The notes beneath the pieces are model-generated. The model was not told the DNA's origin. It did not search any database and saw only the letters and a list, made by a program, of their open reading frames with translations. Of a DNA stretch of 10,763 nt, positions 1 to 6,387 are shown piece after piece. Position 1 is the stretch's first letter. Every line of letters starts with the position of its first letter. Source of the DNA: CAZHPR01 sp964534305 (GTDB lineage: Bacteria; Patescibacteriota; Minisyncoccia; Phycocordibacterales; WO2-35-19); the NCBI GenBank assembly GCA_964534305.1, contig CAZHPR010000017.1, forward strand, positions 1-10,763. Reading direction: 5' to 3'. A program made the position numbers and the translations under genes.

Positions 1-614
1 CCGCTGTCGTCCCAGAGGGCGATGACGGGGTTGGGGACCAACACCGGATTATCGGAGTAAATGTCGGCAGTAACAGAGAATACCGCCGGACTTGGCGGGG
101 TTGGCGATAATTCTGAACCAACTGAAACGTAATAGACTCCATCAGAAGGAAGCGTGGCGCTTAGTGTGATTGTTCCGCTTGTTCCAAGGCCGCCACCGTC
201 CTCTAAAAGAGTTCCGTCGCAACCATACACCTGATACCAAAAACCGCTATCTCCGTCGCCATCCGGCAGCGTCCAGTCTATCGAAAGCGTGTCCCCGACC
301 TGCCCCGTTATGCTTCCCCAAACCGTAAGGGGCTCGCTCGCTGCTATTGTGCCATCCCCATTCAGAATCAGGTGATTGGCCGTGGCCACGCTCGATGAAA
401 AAGACGTTATGCCGGCGGTGGAAATTATGTATGCGTAACAGTCTGCCTTTTCATCCGCTCCAGAGCCATCCACAACGGCTAGGGCCGTCGCATAGTCCGC
501 ATAGGGACTGCCGAACGGCGGGATAAGCAACGCACAGGAGCAGTCGGCCGGCGCGGGCGCACAGCACGGCAAACAATCCGGGGCCGTAAAGAGTGTGGCG
601 TCATAGGGGTTCAT
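1..614 (-). CDS. Cys-rich beta-sandwich protein, 3' end outside the window
   Basis: My reading of the minus strand from the ATG at 614 is open for 204 codons to the window edge, so the C-terminus is missing. The N-terminus starts MNPYDATLFTAPDC and has five Cys within 14 residues (14, 17, 18, 25, 27; pattern C-x2-CC-x6-C-x-C), suggesting disulfides or metal binding. From about residue 95, VGDTLSIDWTLPDGDGD, then VYGCDGTLLEDGGG and ATLPSDGVYYVSV, resemble a PPC-like or Ig-like extracellular beta-sandwich. There is no signal peptide. It overlaps the preceding TGA by one base (TGATG). Codons in the middle are richer in A/T (ACA, ATA, GGA, TTA) than in neighbours. It is probably a distal tail or adhesin protein; the function is inferred. 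Confidence 0.72.
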   Translation of the reverse strand, partial: MNPYDATLFTAPDCLPCCAPAPADCSCALLIPPFGSPYADYATALAVVDGSGADEKADCYAYIISTAGITSFSSSVATANHLILNGDGTIAASEPLTVWGSITGQVGDTLSIDWTLPDGDGDSGFWYQVYGCDGTLLEDGGGLGTSGTITLSATLPSDGVYYVSVGSELSPTPPSPAVFSVTADIYSDNPVLVPNPVIALWDDS

Positions 615-1231
615 CAGGCGACAACCCAGTGGTAGGTGGCGGTGTCGCCAGGGGTGCAGGCCACGAACTCCTGTGACCAGGCCAGAACGGGCGTGACCGT
701 GGTGATGGCACCGGATGCCCGGACCACCGTGCCGATCCGGCGGTATGCGTGCGTGCTGGTGTCAGACGGGATGGCCGAAGTGCTGGCCGTGATCGTAACA
801 GCCGAAACCGCCCCGGTCGTGGCGCTTACCGTGGCATCAAGGTAGATATTCCAAGTGGCATCCGAGCTAATGCTGATATTCGCCGCAATGTTGGTCGGGG
901 TGAAGCCGTTGACCGTGGCGGACGAGACAATGACATTGGTGGCATCCACCTGTGTCAGCCACAGCGGCGGGGTGAAGCCGCTGCCGGCACTGGTCCCAAG
1001 GGCATCAATGCGCCGCAGTTCGTTGCGCACCCAATCAATCTGCTGGGTGTTCAGTTCCTCAATCGCCGTTGGCATCGTCGCCTTGGCATTGGCCGCCATG
1101 CGCTGCACCACGGCATCAGCCGGGTTCACATCCTTGATGACATTGCTGGCCCCCGGCGCCCATGACATAGGCAGGAACGGGTGCTTCTTGGCCCAATCTT
1201 CCGGCTGGATGGCTGGTGCGGTGGGGTCCAT
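614..1231 (-). CDS. Two-part tail-fibre-like hypothetical protein
   Basis: A 205-residue protein. Residues 1-80 are polar and helical, with Trp and Pro early on and an amphipathic helix at about 56-76 (AIEELNTQQIDWVRNELRRID) that could form a coiled coil or trimer stalk. Residues 85-205 are beta-rich and Thr/Val/Ala-rich (WNIYLDATV, TITASTSAIPSDTSTHAYRR), ending ATYHWVVA. That layout of a helical stalk plus beta head resembles small fibre or fibre-tip proteins. The ATG is 2 nt after the previous stop and has no obvious ribosome-binding site, so reinitiation is likely. Its TGA overlaps the next ATG by one base. The family is not recognised, and a virion role is inferred from position and composition. 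Confidence 0.68.
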   Translation of the reverse strand: MDPTAPAIQPEDWAKKHPFLPMSWAPGASNVIKDVNPADAVVQRMAANAKATMPTAIEELNTQQIDWVRNELRRIDALGTSAGSGFTPPLWLTQVDATNVIVSSATVNGFTPTNIAANISISSDATWNIYLDATVSATTGAVSAVTITASTSAIPSDTSTHAYRRIGTVVRASGAITTVTPVLAWSQEFVACTPGDTATYHWVVA

Positions 1232-1233
1232 GG

Positions 1234-2601
1234 TTAGACGGGCAGGGCGGCTTGCGCCGGGATAGCGGCACTAACCAAGGTCTTCCGGTAATATTTCGTG
1301 CCGGCAGCATCCGTAAAAGCCGGTTCCAGTTCCGCCGACAGGGTGTAGGTGCTGCCACCGGGGTCAGCCGGGCCGCCCGTGCAGGTAATCTTGGCCGTGG
1401 TGTTGCCGTAAACGATGTTGCCGAAGATGCTGACGTTGTTCGGGGCCGTGCTGCTGGATGTCCGGGTGATGGCCGTGGCGCTCGTGCTGCGATAGCCGGG
1501 CCGGGCACGCACAAGGTTCTGCGGCTCGTTGCCTAGACCAATCCATTGCGCCCGAATCGTCGCCCACTCTGACGGGTTCCAGAAGTCGGAAATGGTGCCC
1601 AGCGTGTTCGTGGTCGTGTAGCTGACCGTCACCGTTGCCTTGACCAGCGTGGTGATTGGCGGGCTCTCAAACACATCCATCATGTAGCGGCTGTTATAGA
1701 CCTCCTCGAAAGCCTTGGCCCGGCCGGGATAGGTGAACGGAACATACCGCTCAAATACCACCGTGGCCACCGTGGGATCGCTGCCACCAGCCGCTGTCTG
1801 CATGGCCGTGACGGTATAGACCGCAAAGCCATCCCGCTCCGCATAGTCGTCCCGGATGACCACGCCACTAGGGGCGCTACGGGTGCCAAGGGCGATATTC
1901 GTGACTTCCCGCAGGCCATCCTGGCGGCTGCTGATGTTCTGGGCCACCAGGCCGGTGCCCTTGGCCCATACGGTCGTCCAGATACGGTAGCCGTCGCCTT
2001 CCTCCATGTTCCGGCCAATCTCCACGCTGCCGGACAGGGTGGTGGGTTGCACGGATGCACCCGGGACCACCATGTAGCGGATGGTCGTCCGGGTAACGCC
2101 GGTCGTGCCCTGGTCGTCGGATTGGCCGTAGTCGATGGCCCGGCTGATCTCGCCCGTGCCCTTGACGAACTTATACGCCTTGTAGGGGTAGCCGTTGACG
2201 TTCTCGACGTTCTCGCTGACCAGAGTGTAGCCGCTGGGGGTCGCCGGGGTCGTGTAGAAGGAAACGATTGTCCGGGTCAGCAGGGCGCCGTTGTTGCCCG
2301 TGTCGTCCCGCTGCGTGACCGTGCCGGGCGACTCGTAGGTGACTTGCACCACGGGGTCATTGCCGGCTCCGTTGTTCGCCGGGCTGTTGTCCGCCTCTAC
2401 CTTGACCAGCCGCAGCACATCCCAGCCGGTCGGGAACGTCCCGTTGAACGGGTCAAGGTCGCCGTAGGCATAGGACAGCTGGAGCGGGAACTCGCCATTC
2501 TGCTTGAAACTGATAAACCGCGTGAGCCGCTTCCGGCCATCGGCCAGTAGCTCCGCCCGGGCCACCCGGATCTCTACGCCCTGTTGGATGAGATACGACA
2601 T
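1234..2601 (-). CDS. Repeat-containing distal virion protein
   Basis: A 455-residue, beta-rich, Thr/Ser/Gly-rich protein without a signal peptide or membrane segment, starting 8 nt after the holin candidate. The N-terminal part (about 1-120) includes GEFPLQLSYAYGDLDPFNG. The middle part contains two diverged units with the core N-x(3-5)-NGY or DGY, an aromatic strand, then KGTG. They centre on 136-150 and 203-217. A weaker third unit at about 251-275 has ERDGFAVYTV. The C-terminal third includes the segment FWNPSEWATIRAQWIG, followed by a Ser/Thr-rich region. Repeats of this kind suggest a fibrous or tail-surface protein. I have the impression of similar proteins in phages of Verrucomicrobia-like hosts but cannot name a family. 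The TAA is 2 nt before the next gene. Confidence 0.72.
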   Translation of the reverse strand: MSYLIQQGVEIRVARAELLADGRKRLTRFISFKQNGEFPLQLSYAYGDLDPFNGTFPTGWDVLRLVKVEADNSPANNGAGNDPVVQVTYESPGTVTQRDDTGNNGALLTRTIVSFYTTPATPSGYTLVSENVENVNGYPYKAYKFVKGTGEISRAIDYGQSDDQGTTGVTRTTIRYMVVPGASVQPTTLSGSVEIGRNMEEGDGYRIWTTVWAKGTGLVAQNISSRQDGLREVTNIALGTRSAPSGVVIRDDYAERDGFAVYTVTAMQTAAGGSDPTVATVVFERYVPFTYPGRAKAFEEVYNSRYMMDVFESPPITTLVKATVTVSYTTTNTLGTISDFWNPSEWATIRAQWIGLGNEPQNLVRARPGYRSTSATAITRTSSSTAPNNVSIFGNIVYGNTTAKITCTGGPADPGGSTYTLSAELEPAFTDAAGTKYYRKTLVSAAIPAQAALPV

Positions 2602-2609
2602 ATACGGGT

Positions 2610-2879
2610 TTAATCCATCCCCTGTTCATGCGACTTCAGCCGGGCCTTGATCCACTGGACCGGCTTGCTGGCCATGAAGTCACCCCACCGGATGCACACC
2701 AGCATGACGCCGGCACCAAGGCCGACCACGGCCGCAAAGAGGCCGATGATGTTCGTGGATTCGACTACCCAGGTCAGGGTGCCGATGATGTTCAGCCCAA
2801 ACAGGCTGCCGGTGCGTTCTCTTAGACTTTCGATCAGGGGGTGCATGGTTACTTGGTTGTGGCCCGTTGAAATGTTCAC
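2610..2879 (-). CDS. Small membrane protein, holin candidate
   Basis: Up to 89 residues from a GTG at 2879 whose GTGA overlaps the preceding stop, or 78 residues from the ATG at 2846. No strong ribosome-binding site distinguishes the two. The protein has a charged N-terminal helix (HPLIESLRERTG) and a hydrophobic stretch at about 27-39. A clear membrane segment at about 43-63 (NIIGLFAAVVGLGAGVMLV) is followed by a basic C-terminal tail (KPVQWIKARLKSH). Size, hydrophobic core and charged cytoplasmic tail fit holins. The position beside a spanin-like lipoprotein supports a lysis role. No endolysin is visible in the window. It could instead be a virion or superinfection-related membrane protein. 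Confidence 0.6.
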   Translation of the reverse strand: MNISTGHNQVTMHPLIESLRERTGSLFGLNIIGTLTWVVESTNIIGLFAAVVGLGAGVMLVCIRWGDFMASKPVQWIKARLKSHEQGMD

Positions 2880-3478
2880 TTCTCTGGCACGGGCTCGTAG
2901 AGGCCGCGTTTGTGACCGAGGTAGATGGCGATGCCGGCCGCGATGGCTACGGCGCCGACCGCCCAGAACCAGTCCGGGAGGTCAGAGAGCTTCCATGCCA
3001 TGAAGAACGCGGCGCTGGCTACACCACACGCGATGGCGGGGGTGGGATAGCTGGCCCAGACGAAGAAACCCGCAGCCAGGGCGGCAACGATAGCCGCATA
3101 CAGCAGCACCCGGGACTCGGCCGCCTCGATCTTCTTCAAGGCAACGCTGGTATCCACCGTGCCGCTGTCGGCATTTACCTTCTTCTCAGTGTGGCGGATC
3201 TCGGTGGGGGCGGACGGGACGATCTCGGTGACGGTGATAGCAGGGGCGGACGGCTTGTCCTTGGTGGCGGGCTGGGCTTCGGTCTGCGTGACCTTGATGG
3301 TGGAGCCGGCTGGGATGGCCATGGACGTGCCAGCCTCAGCCGTGGACAGGGTGGCAGGCTTGCCGGCATCCGGCTGGGCCGTGACGGTCACGCCGCCAGT
3401 GCTGATCTTTCCGCCCCGATTGAACAGGGAGCAGCCAGTCAGCAAGCAGAGTGCCAGCACGGGTAAAAGCAGCTTCAT
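2876..3478 (-). CDS. Lipoprotein with three C-terminal membrane segments, u-spanin-like
   Basis: A 200-residue protein. The N-terminus is a lipoprotein signal with lipobox LTGC at 13-16, and Ser at +2 predicts outer-membrane sorting in Gram-negative bacteria. Residues 17-115 form a Thr/Ala/Pro-rich periplasmic linker followed by a charged segment (EIRHTEKK). Three hydrophobic segments follow at about 124-143, 145-162 and 169-187, and then a positively charged tail (GHKRG) expected in the cytoplasm. A protein anchored in both membranes matches the topology of unimolecular spanins such as T1 gp11, which fuse the membranes in the last step of lysis. Three membrane segments rather than one is unusual. 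A good ribosome-binding site (GAGGG, seven bases before the ATG) and a 4-nt overlap link it to the peptidase. Alternatively it may be an unrelated phage membrane lipoprotein. Confidence 0.7.
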   Translation of the reverse strand: MKLLLPVLALCLLTGCSLFNRGGKISTGGVTVTAQPDAGKPATLSTAEAGTSMAIPAGSTIKVTQTEAQPATKDKPSAPAITVTEIVPSAPTEIRHTEKKVNADSGTVDTSVALKKIEAAESRVLLYAAIVAALAAGFFVWASYPTPAIACGVASAAFFMAWKLSDLPDWFWAVGAVAIAAGIAIYLGHKRGLYEPVPEK

Positions 3479-3933
3479 TTCTTCACCCTCGTTTTCTCCG
3501 CGCCCTTGTAGGTGTGGATCTTCACCACGGCATCGAGGTAGTTGTCCTGCTTGATTCGTTCATTGGACTCGGACCAGCGGTTGTTGTCCCCAGACCCAAT
3601 CCATCCGCCTTTGTCCTTTTGGATCAGCCGGTGAATCACAATGCTGCCATTGGCAAACTTAGGCCGGTAGTTGGCAATCTCGCCCTGCTGCAACTGATCG
3701 TAGGGCTTGGGGACGCCAATGACATACACCTGTCCGGTGATGAACGGCTCCATGCTGGGCGTGCCGGTGGTGTGATAGACCCGGCCCTTCAGCCCACTGG
3801 CCTCACTGTAGGCCGCCTTCCGTGCATCCTCCGCCGTCTCATGCACCACCACGACCGGGTTGCGGTCCTTGTAGCGTTCGGCCGGTGGCTTGGGGTTGAG
3901 CAGGGACATGAAGATTGATAGGAGCCATTCCAC
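3475..3933 (-). CDS. S26B (Sec11-like) signal-peptidase-fold serine peptidase
   Basis: Predicted endopeptidase of the S24/S26 fold. The motifs occur in family order: TPSMEPFI with Ser60 as nucleophile; GEIANYR at 84-90, matching box C; SIVIHRLI with His101 where bacterial LepB has Lys; and GSGDNN with Asp116. A Ser/His/Asp set is characteristic of archaeal and ER-type S26B enzymes, not of the bacterial S26A enzymes with a Ser/Lys dyad. At 152 residues it is short. The N-terminal hydrophobic stretch (WLLSIFMSLL, 3-12) is too short for a confident membrane anchor. The start is GTG at 3933, two bases after the previous stop. ATG at 3909 is possible and would leave 144 residues. The stop overlaps the lipoprotein start as ATGA. 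The substrate is unknown and could be a virion protein or a neighbouring membrane protein. The fold assignment is strong; the function is inference. Confidence 0.8.
   Translation of the reverse strand: MEWLLSIFMSLLNPKPPAERYKDRNPVVVVHETAEDARKAAYSEASGLKGRVYHTTGTPSMEPFITGQVYVIGVPKPYDQLQQGEIANYRPKFANGSIVIHRLIQKDKGGWIGSGDNNRWSESNERIKQDNYLDAVVKIHTYKGAEKTRVKK
3486..3490 (-). promoter_or_regulatory. Strong Shine-Dalgarno site for the lipoprotein gene
   Basis: The minus strand reads GAGGG seven bases before the ATG at 3478. It lies within the last codons of the peptidase gene. It is the clearest ribosome-binding site in the window and fixes the lipoprotein start. Confidence 0.7.
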
Positions 3934-3935
3934 GG

Positions 3936-4804
3936 TCAGGTCAGGGCGATCCGGTTGTTGCGTGCCAGCATGGCGATCACGCGCTCCTGGGTGGCCTTGT
4001 CATGCGCCCCGCTATACACCAGCACCTCTTGGGCGGTGAAGCTGGCGGGAACAGAGCCGTTGAAAGCCCCCCCAAGAGTAAAACCGTTTGCCGCGCTCGC
4101 CCCCGGATTGCCGGTGGCAGCGGCGTTTCGGTTAAGCCTATTTGAAGACGACGCCGCGTTGAAAACCGAAGACAAAACGATGTTGGTAGCCAAGGTGGGG
4201 GAGACGGATGCCGTATAGGTCGTGCCGCCGAAAATCTGCAACTGCGGAGAACCTGTTTGCTGCCCGACAATCATTCGCTCGCTGCCGGAATTTCCGTCAT
4301 AAACAATATCACCACTCGTCCAAGTCACCTGACTCCCCACAAAGTAAACCGTCTCCGGCTGGCTCAAGGAGAACGCCGCCGACTTCAAATAGTCATTGGA
4401 GCCATCAAACGTCAGGTAGTTGCCACTGGCTGCGATGGTCAGGATGGGCTGGTTCGCCGCCGTCCCCTGATACAAGTCCCGCGCTCCACTGATGCGGGCT
4501 CCNNNNNNNNNNNNNNNNNNNNNNNNNNNNNNNNNNNNNNNNNNNNNNNNNNNNNNNNNNNNNNNNNNNNNNNNNNNNNNNNNNNNNNNNNNNNNNNNNN
4601 NNCCACCCCATTCAAGCACAGCACATTGGTGGAGCTGTTACCGGACTTGTCGCTGGCCAGCTTGATGCCGTCAGTGGTCACTGGCTGCGCACCCGCGTTA
4701 TTCCGCAGGCTCGACACGTCCTTGCTGTCCAGCCACAGGGCAAGGCCGGGCAAGTCACGCGGGCTGTTCAGCGCCAGCGGCCGTTTTTGCCATGGCAGCA
4801 TCAT
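3936..4804 (-). CDS. LamG/concanavalin-like surface protein, interrupted by assembly gap
   Basis: Probably a tail or capsid surface protein that binds glycans. The N-terminal 67 residues (4804-4604) hold the motif LPGLALWLDSKD and then SDKSGN. The C-terminal 188 residues (4502-3936) hold YLTFDGSNDYL, a long beta-rich jelly-roll, and an end segment resembling the final helix of phage LamG proteins (ATQERVIAMLARNN). Together these look like one concanavalin-like fold. The two parts are in different frames across the 100-N gap. The frames rejoin only if the true gap is 2 modulo 3, so the gene is probably intact and the N count arbitrary. More domains could lie in the gap. The ATG (second codon also Met) follows the previous stop by 3 nt, with AGGA ten bases upstream. 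Confidence 0.75.
4503..4602. other. Assembly gap, 100 N
   Basis: Exactly 100 unknown bases inside the LamG-type gene. The placeholder length is not compatible with one continuous reading frame, since the flanking halves need 2 modulo 3. The missing part may be long, for instance a repeated LamG domain that broke the assembly. Confidence 0.97.
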
Positions 4805-4807
4805 GGC

Positions 4808-5299
4808 TTAGAGATCCTGGTTGAGAACGCAAACGCCAAGGCGCAGATACAGGCCGGAGGCCGTGTAGGTCTTCGCATCGCGGCTGATAAGGCCGATGTA
4901 GAGGTTGCGGTCGGTGCTGGTGATGTAGATCGGGTTGAACTCCACGTTGGCGATGCTGTTGCCGGCAGGGGTCAGGGTCGTATAGTTGCTGGCACTGACG
5001 CTCACCGTCTTGACGATGCTCAGGGCGTCGGCATCGCTGATGGACACGGCAGCGTTCAGGGTGCCCAGCGACTTGTTGGCATCGAGGAACACCACATCGA
5101 AGGCACCATTCTGGATGTCCTTGTCGATAATGCTCATCTGGTCGATGCGCAGTCGCAGGTTCTTGACGTTCTGCTGGGTGGACAGGATCGGCACGGCAAC
5201 CGTGACAACCATCACATCGCCGCTGGCGTATGCGCTGGTGTCAGTCGTAAGCTGTAGGTCGATCTCGGTGGTCTGGAAGTTGGTTACTTTGCCGTTCAT
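4808..5299 (-). CDS. Small beta-rich virion structural protein
   Basis: A 163-residue protein without a signal peptide or membrane segment. Alternating hydrophobic strands run through its length (DVMVVTVAVPIL, NLRLRIDQMSIID, AFDVVFLD, ISDADALSIV, LYLRLGVCVL), suggesting a jelly-roll or beta-sandwich. I recognise the style (an opening with Tyr-Ala-Ser-Gly-Asp, a central hydrophobic Val-Val-Phe-Leu-Asp strand, then Ile-Ser-Asp-Ala-Asp, ending in Leu-Gly) from uncharacterised structural proteins of many marine and freshwater phages. It may be a decoration or tail-associated protein. An AGGA lies 11 nt before the ATG, inside the end of the adaptor gene, and the spacing is long for a ribosome-binding site. 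A function beyond a likely virion component cannot be assigned. Confidence 0.72.
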   Translation of the reverse strand: MNGKVTNFQTTEIDLQLTTDTSAYASGDVMVVTVAVPILSTQQNVKNLRLRIDQMSIIDKDIQNGAFDVVFLDANKSLGTLNAAVSISDADALSIVKTVSVSASNYTTLTPAGNSIANVEFNPIYITSTDRNLYIGLISRDAKTYTASGLYLRLGVCVLNQDL

Positions 5300-5302
5300 G
5301 GT

Positions 5303-6034
5303 TTATGTGTTCCTGAGTTGCTGCGTGCCGTGAGTGAAAAAGGTCTGCTTGTTGGGCCGGTAGGATTGCTGCCGGCTGTATTTCTCGATCTGCTTCAAGA
5401 GTTCGTCCTGCGCCTGGGCGGCCAGCTTGTCGGCCCGGTCGTTCTGCCCGTTCTGGGTCAGGAGGTCGCCGCAGGCAGCCAGGGTCGCATACTCAAACAG
5501 GTCCCATGGGACGGTGAGGCGGGTCCAGTTGGTCGTGGTGGTCGGGGCAACACCAGTGCTACCAAGGATGTTGACGTAGAAATCGCCGGTCGTGCTGTAG
5601 TAAACCTGGTCGCCCGCCACGTAGGCCGTGCCGGCGTTGTAGGCATCGCCCCGGTAATCCGGGCAGTCCTTGCGGTAATAGACCCAGGCCGTGGCCGGGA
5701 TATTGGCCCCGCCAAACAGGATGCCGTCGCCATCCAGCGTATAGGACAGGTTGTAGAAGCCGGTGCTCGACTGCGGATCGGCACTGTAAACGGCGAACAC
5801 TTCCGCAATGCGCTCCTCGCCGCTCTGGTCGTAGTCGATGCGGTCGGACACATCCAGCGTCCGCTCCTCCACCGCAGTTGACCAGGGCCACGGATAGGCT
5901 TCCCAGCCGGCACGCATTGCCTTGGCGAAGAACTGGGCGGCAGCGGCGGTCTGGGTCGCCGTCATGCTGTCGATGCCAGTCAGCGTCTGGTAGCGCGTGA
6001 GGAACCGGCTGTAGATTTGCGTGCGGTTGCTCAT
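5303..6034 (-). CDS. Head-tail adaptor/neck protein candidate with CBM5/12-like insertion
   Basis: Likely joins the portal to the tail. The 243-residue protein has helical ends. The N-terminal helices (about 1-60) include the aromatic motif GWEAYPWPWS, of a kind seen in phage adaptor and tail-completion proteins. The C-terminal helices (about 177-220, EYATLAACGDLLTQNG onward) are followed by a polar tail. In between, a beta-rich part contains residues 130-173, which match the carbohydrate-binding module 5/12 pattern: AY-x-AG-x-x-Y-x-x-GDQVYY, then GDFYVN, then G-x-x-P and NWTRL. The insertion is unusual because adaptors are buried in the neck. The ATG is 3 nt after the preceding TGA. Adaptor is inferred from domain layout and position, and the protein could instead be another neck component. 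The CBM-like call is pattern-based. Confidence 0.68.
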   Translation of the reverse strand: MSNRTQIYSRFLTRYQTLTGIDSMTATQTAAAAQFFAKAMRAGWEAYPWPWSTAVEERTLDVSDRIDYDQSGEERIAEVFAVYSADPQSSTGFYNLSYTLDGDGILFGGANIPATAWVYYRKDCPDYRGDAYNAGTAYVAGDQVYYSTTGDFYVNILGSTGVAPTTTTNWTRLTVPWDLFEYATLAACGDLLTQNGQNDRADKLAAQAQDELLKQIEKYSRQQSYRPNKQTFFTHGTQQLRNT

Positions 6035-6037
6035 GGT

Positions 6038-6283
6038 TCAGTAGAACTTCTTTTCAGGCCGGGCCGCCCGCACCTCGGGGTTGTCCCGGATAAATTCGCG
6101 GCCGAACTGCTTGTCGCCCCAGCAGCCGGGGTGCTCCGCGTCCCAGCGGAGGTAATTCTGGAGGTCGAACACAGCCGTCAGCTGGCCCAAGCCCTCCACG
6201 GTCTTACGGGGCGTCATCGCCTCCAGCCGTGCATTGTCCTTCATGCGCTGCTCCTGAAGGACTTTCTCTTTGCCGATGCCCAG
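6038..6283 (-). CDS. 3' part of a small virion-associated gene, start hidden by gap
   Basis: Eighty-one C-terminal residues are visible, in frame from the gap edge to a TGA. The segment is charged and helical at first (GKEKVLQEQRMKDNARLEAM). It then has an aromatic stretch (FDLQNYLRWD) and ends GREFIRDNPEVRAARPEKKFY. It has no membrane segment. The downstream adaptor starts 3 nt after its stop. Place and size suggest a small head or neck protein of the kind often found between capsid and adaptor genes. The family is not recognised. The apparent frame continuing beyond the gap overlaps the capsid coding sequence and is not credible as part of this gene. Confidence 0.7.
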   Translation of the reverse strand: MGIGKEKVLQEQRMKDNARLEAMTPRKTVEGLGQLTAVFDLQNYLRWDAEHPGCWGDKQFGREFIRDNPEVRAARPEKKFY

Positions 6284-6383
6284 NNNNNNNNNNNNNNNNN
6301 NNNNNNNNNNNNNNNNNNNNNNNNNNNNNNNNNNNNNNNNNNNNNNNNNNNNNNNNNNNNNNNNNNNNNNNNNNNNNNNNNNN
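6284..6383. other. Assembly gap, 100 N
   Basis: Exactly 100 unknown bases, a conventional placeholder for a scaffold gap of unknown size. It lies between the major capsid stop and the visible part of the next gene. It hides that gene's start and possibly further small head genes. Confidence 0.97.
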
Positions 6384-6387
6384 GGGG

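Noticed and set aside
3175..3369. Pro/Arg-rich minus-strand frame nested in the lipoprotein gene, considered as an Rz1-like nested spanin
   Set aside because: It has no lipobox or signal sequence and no ribosome-binding site. The Pro/Arg bias is typical of an alternative frame of GC-rich DNA.
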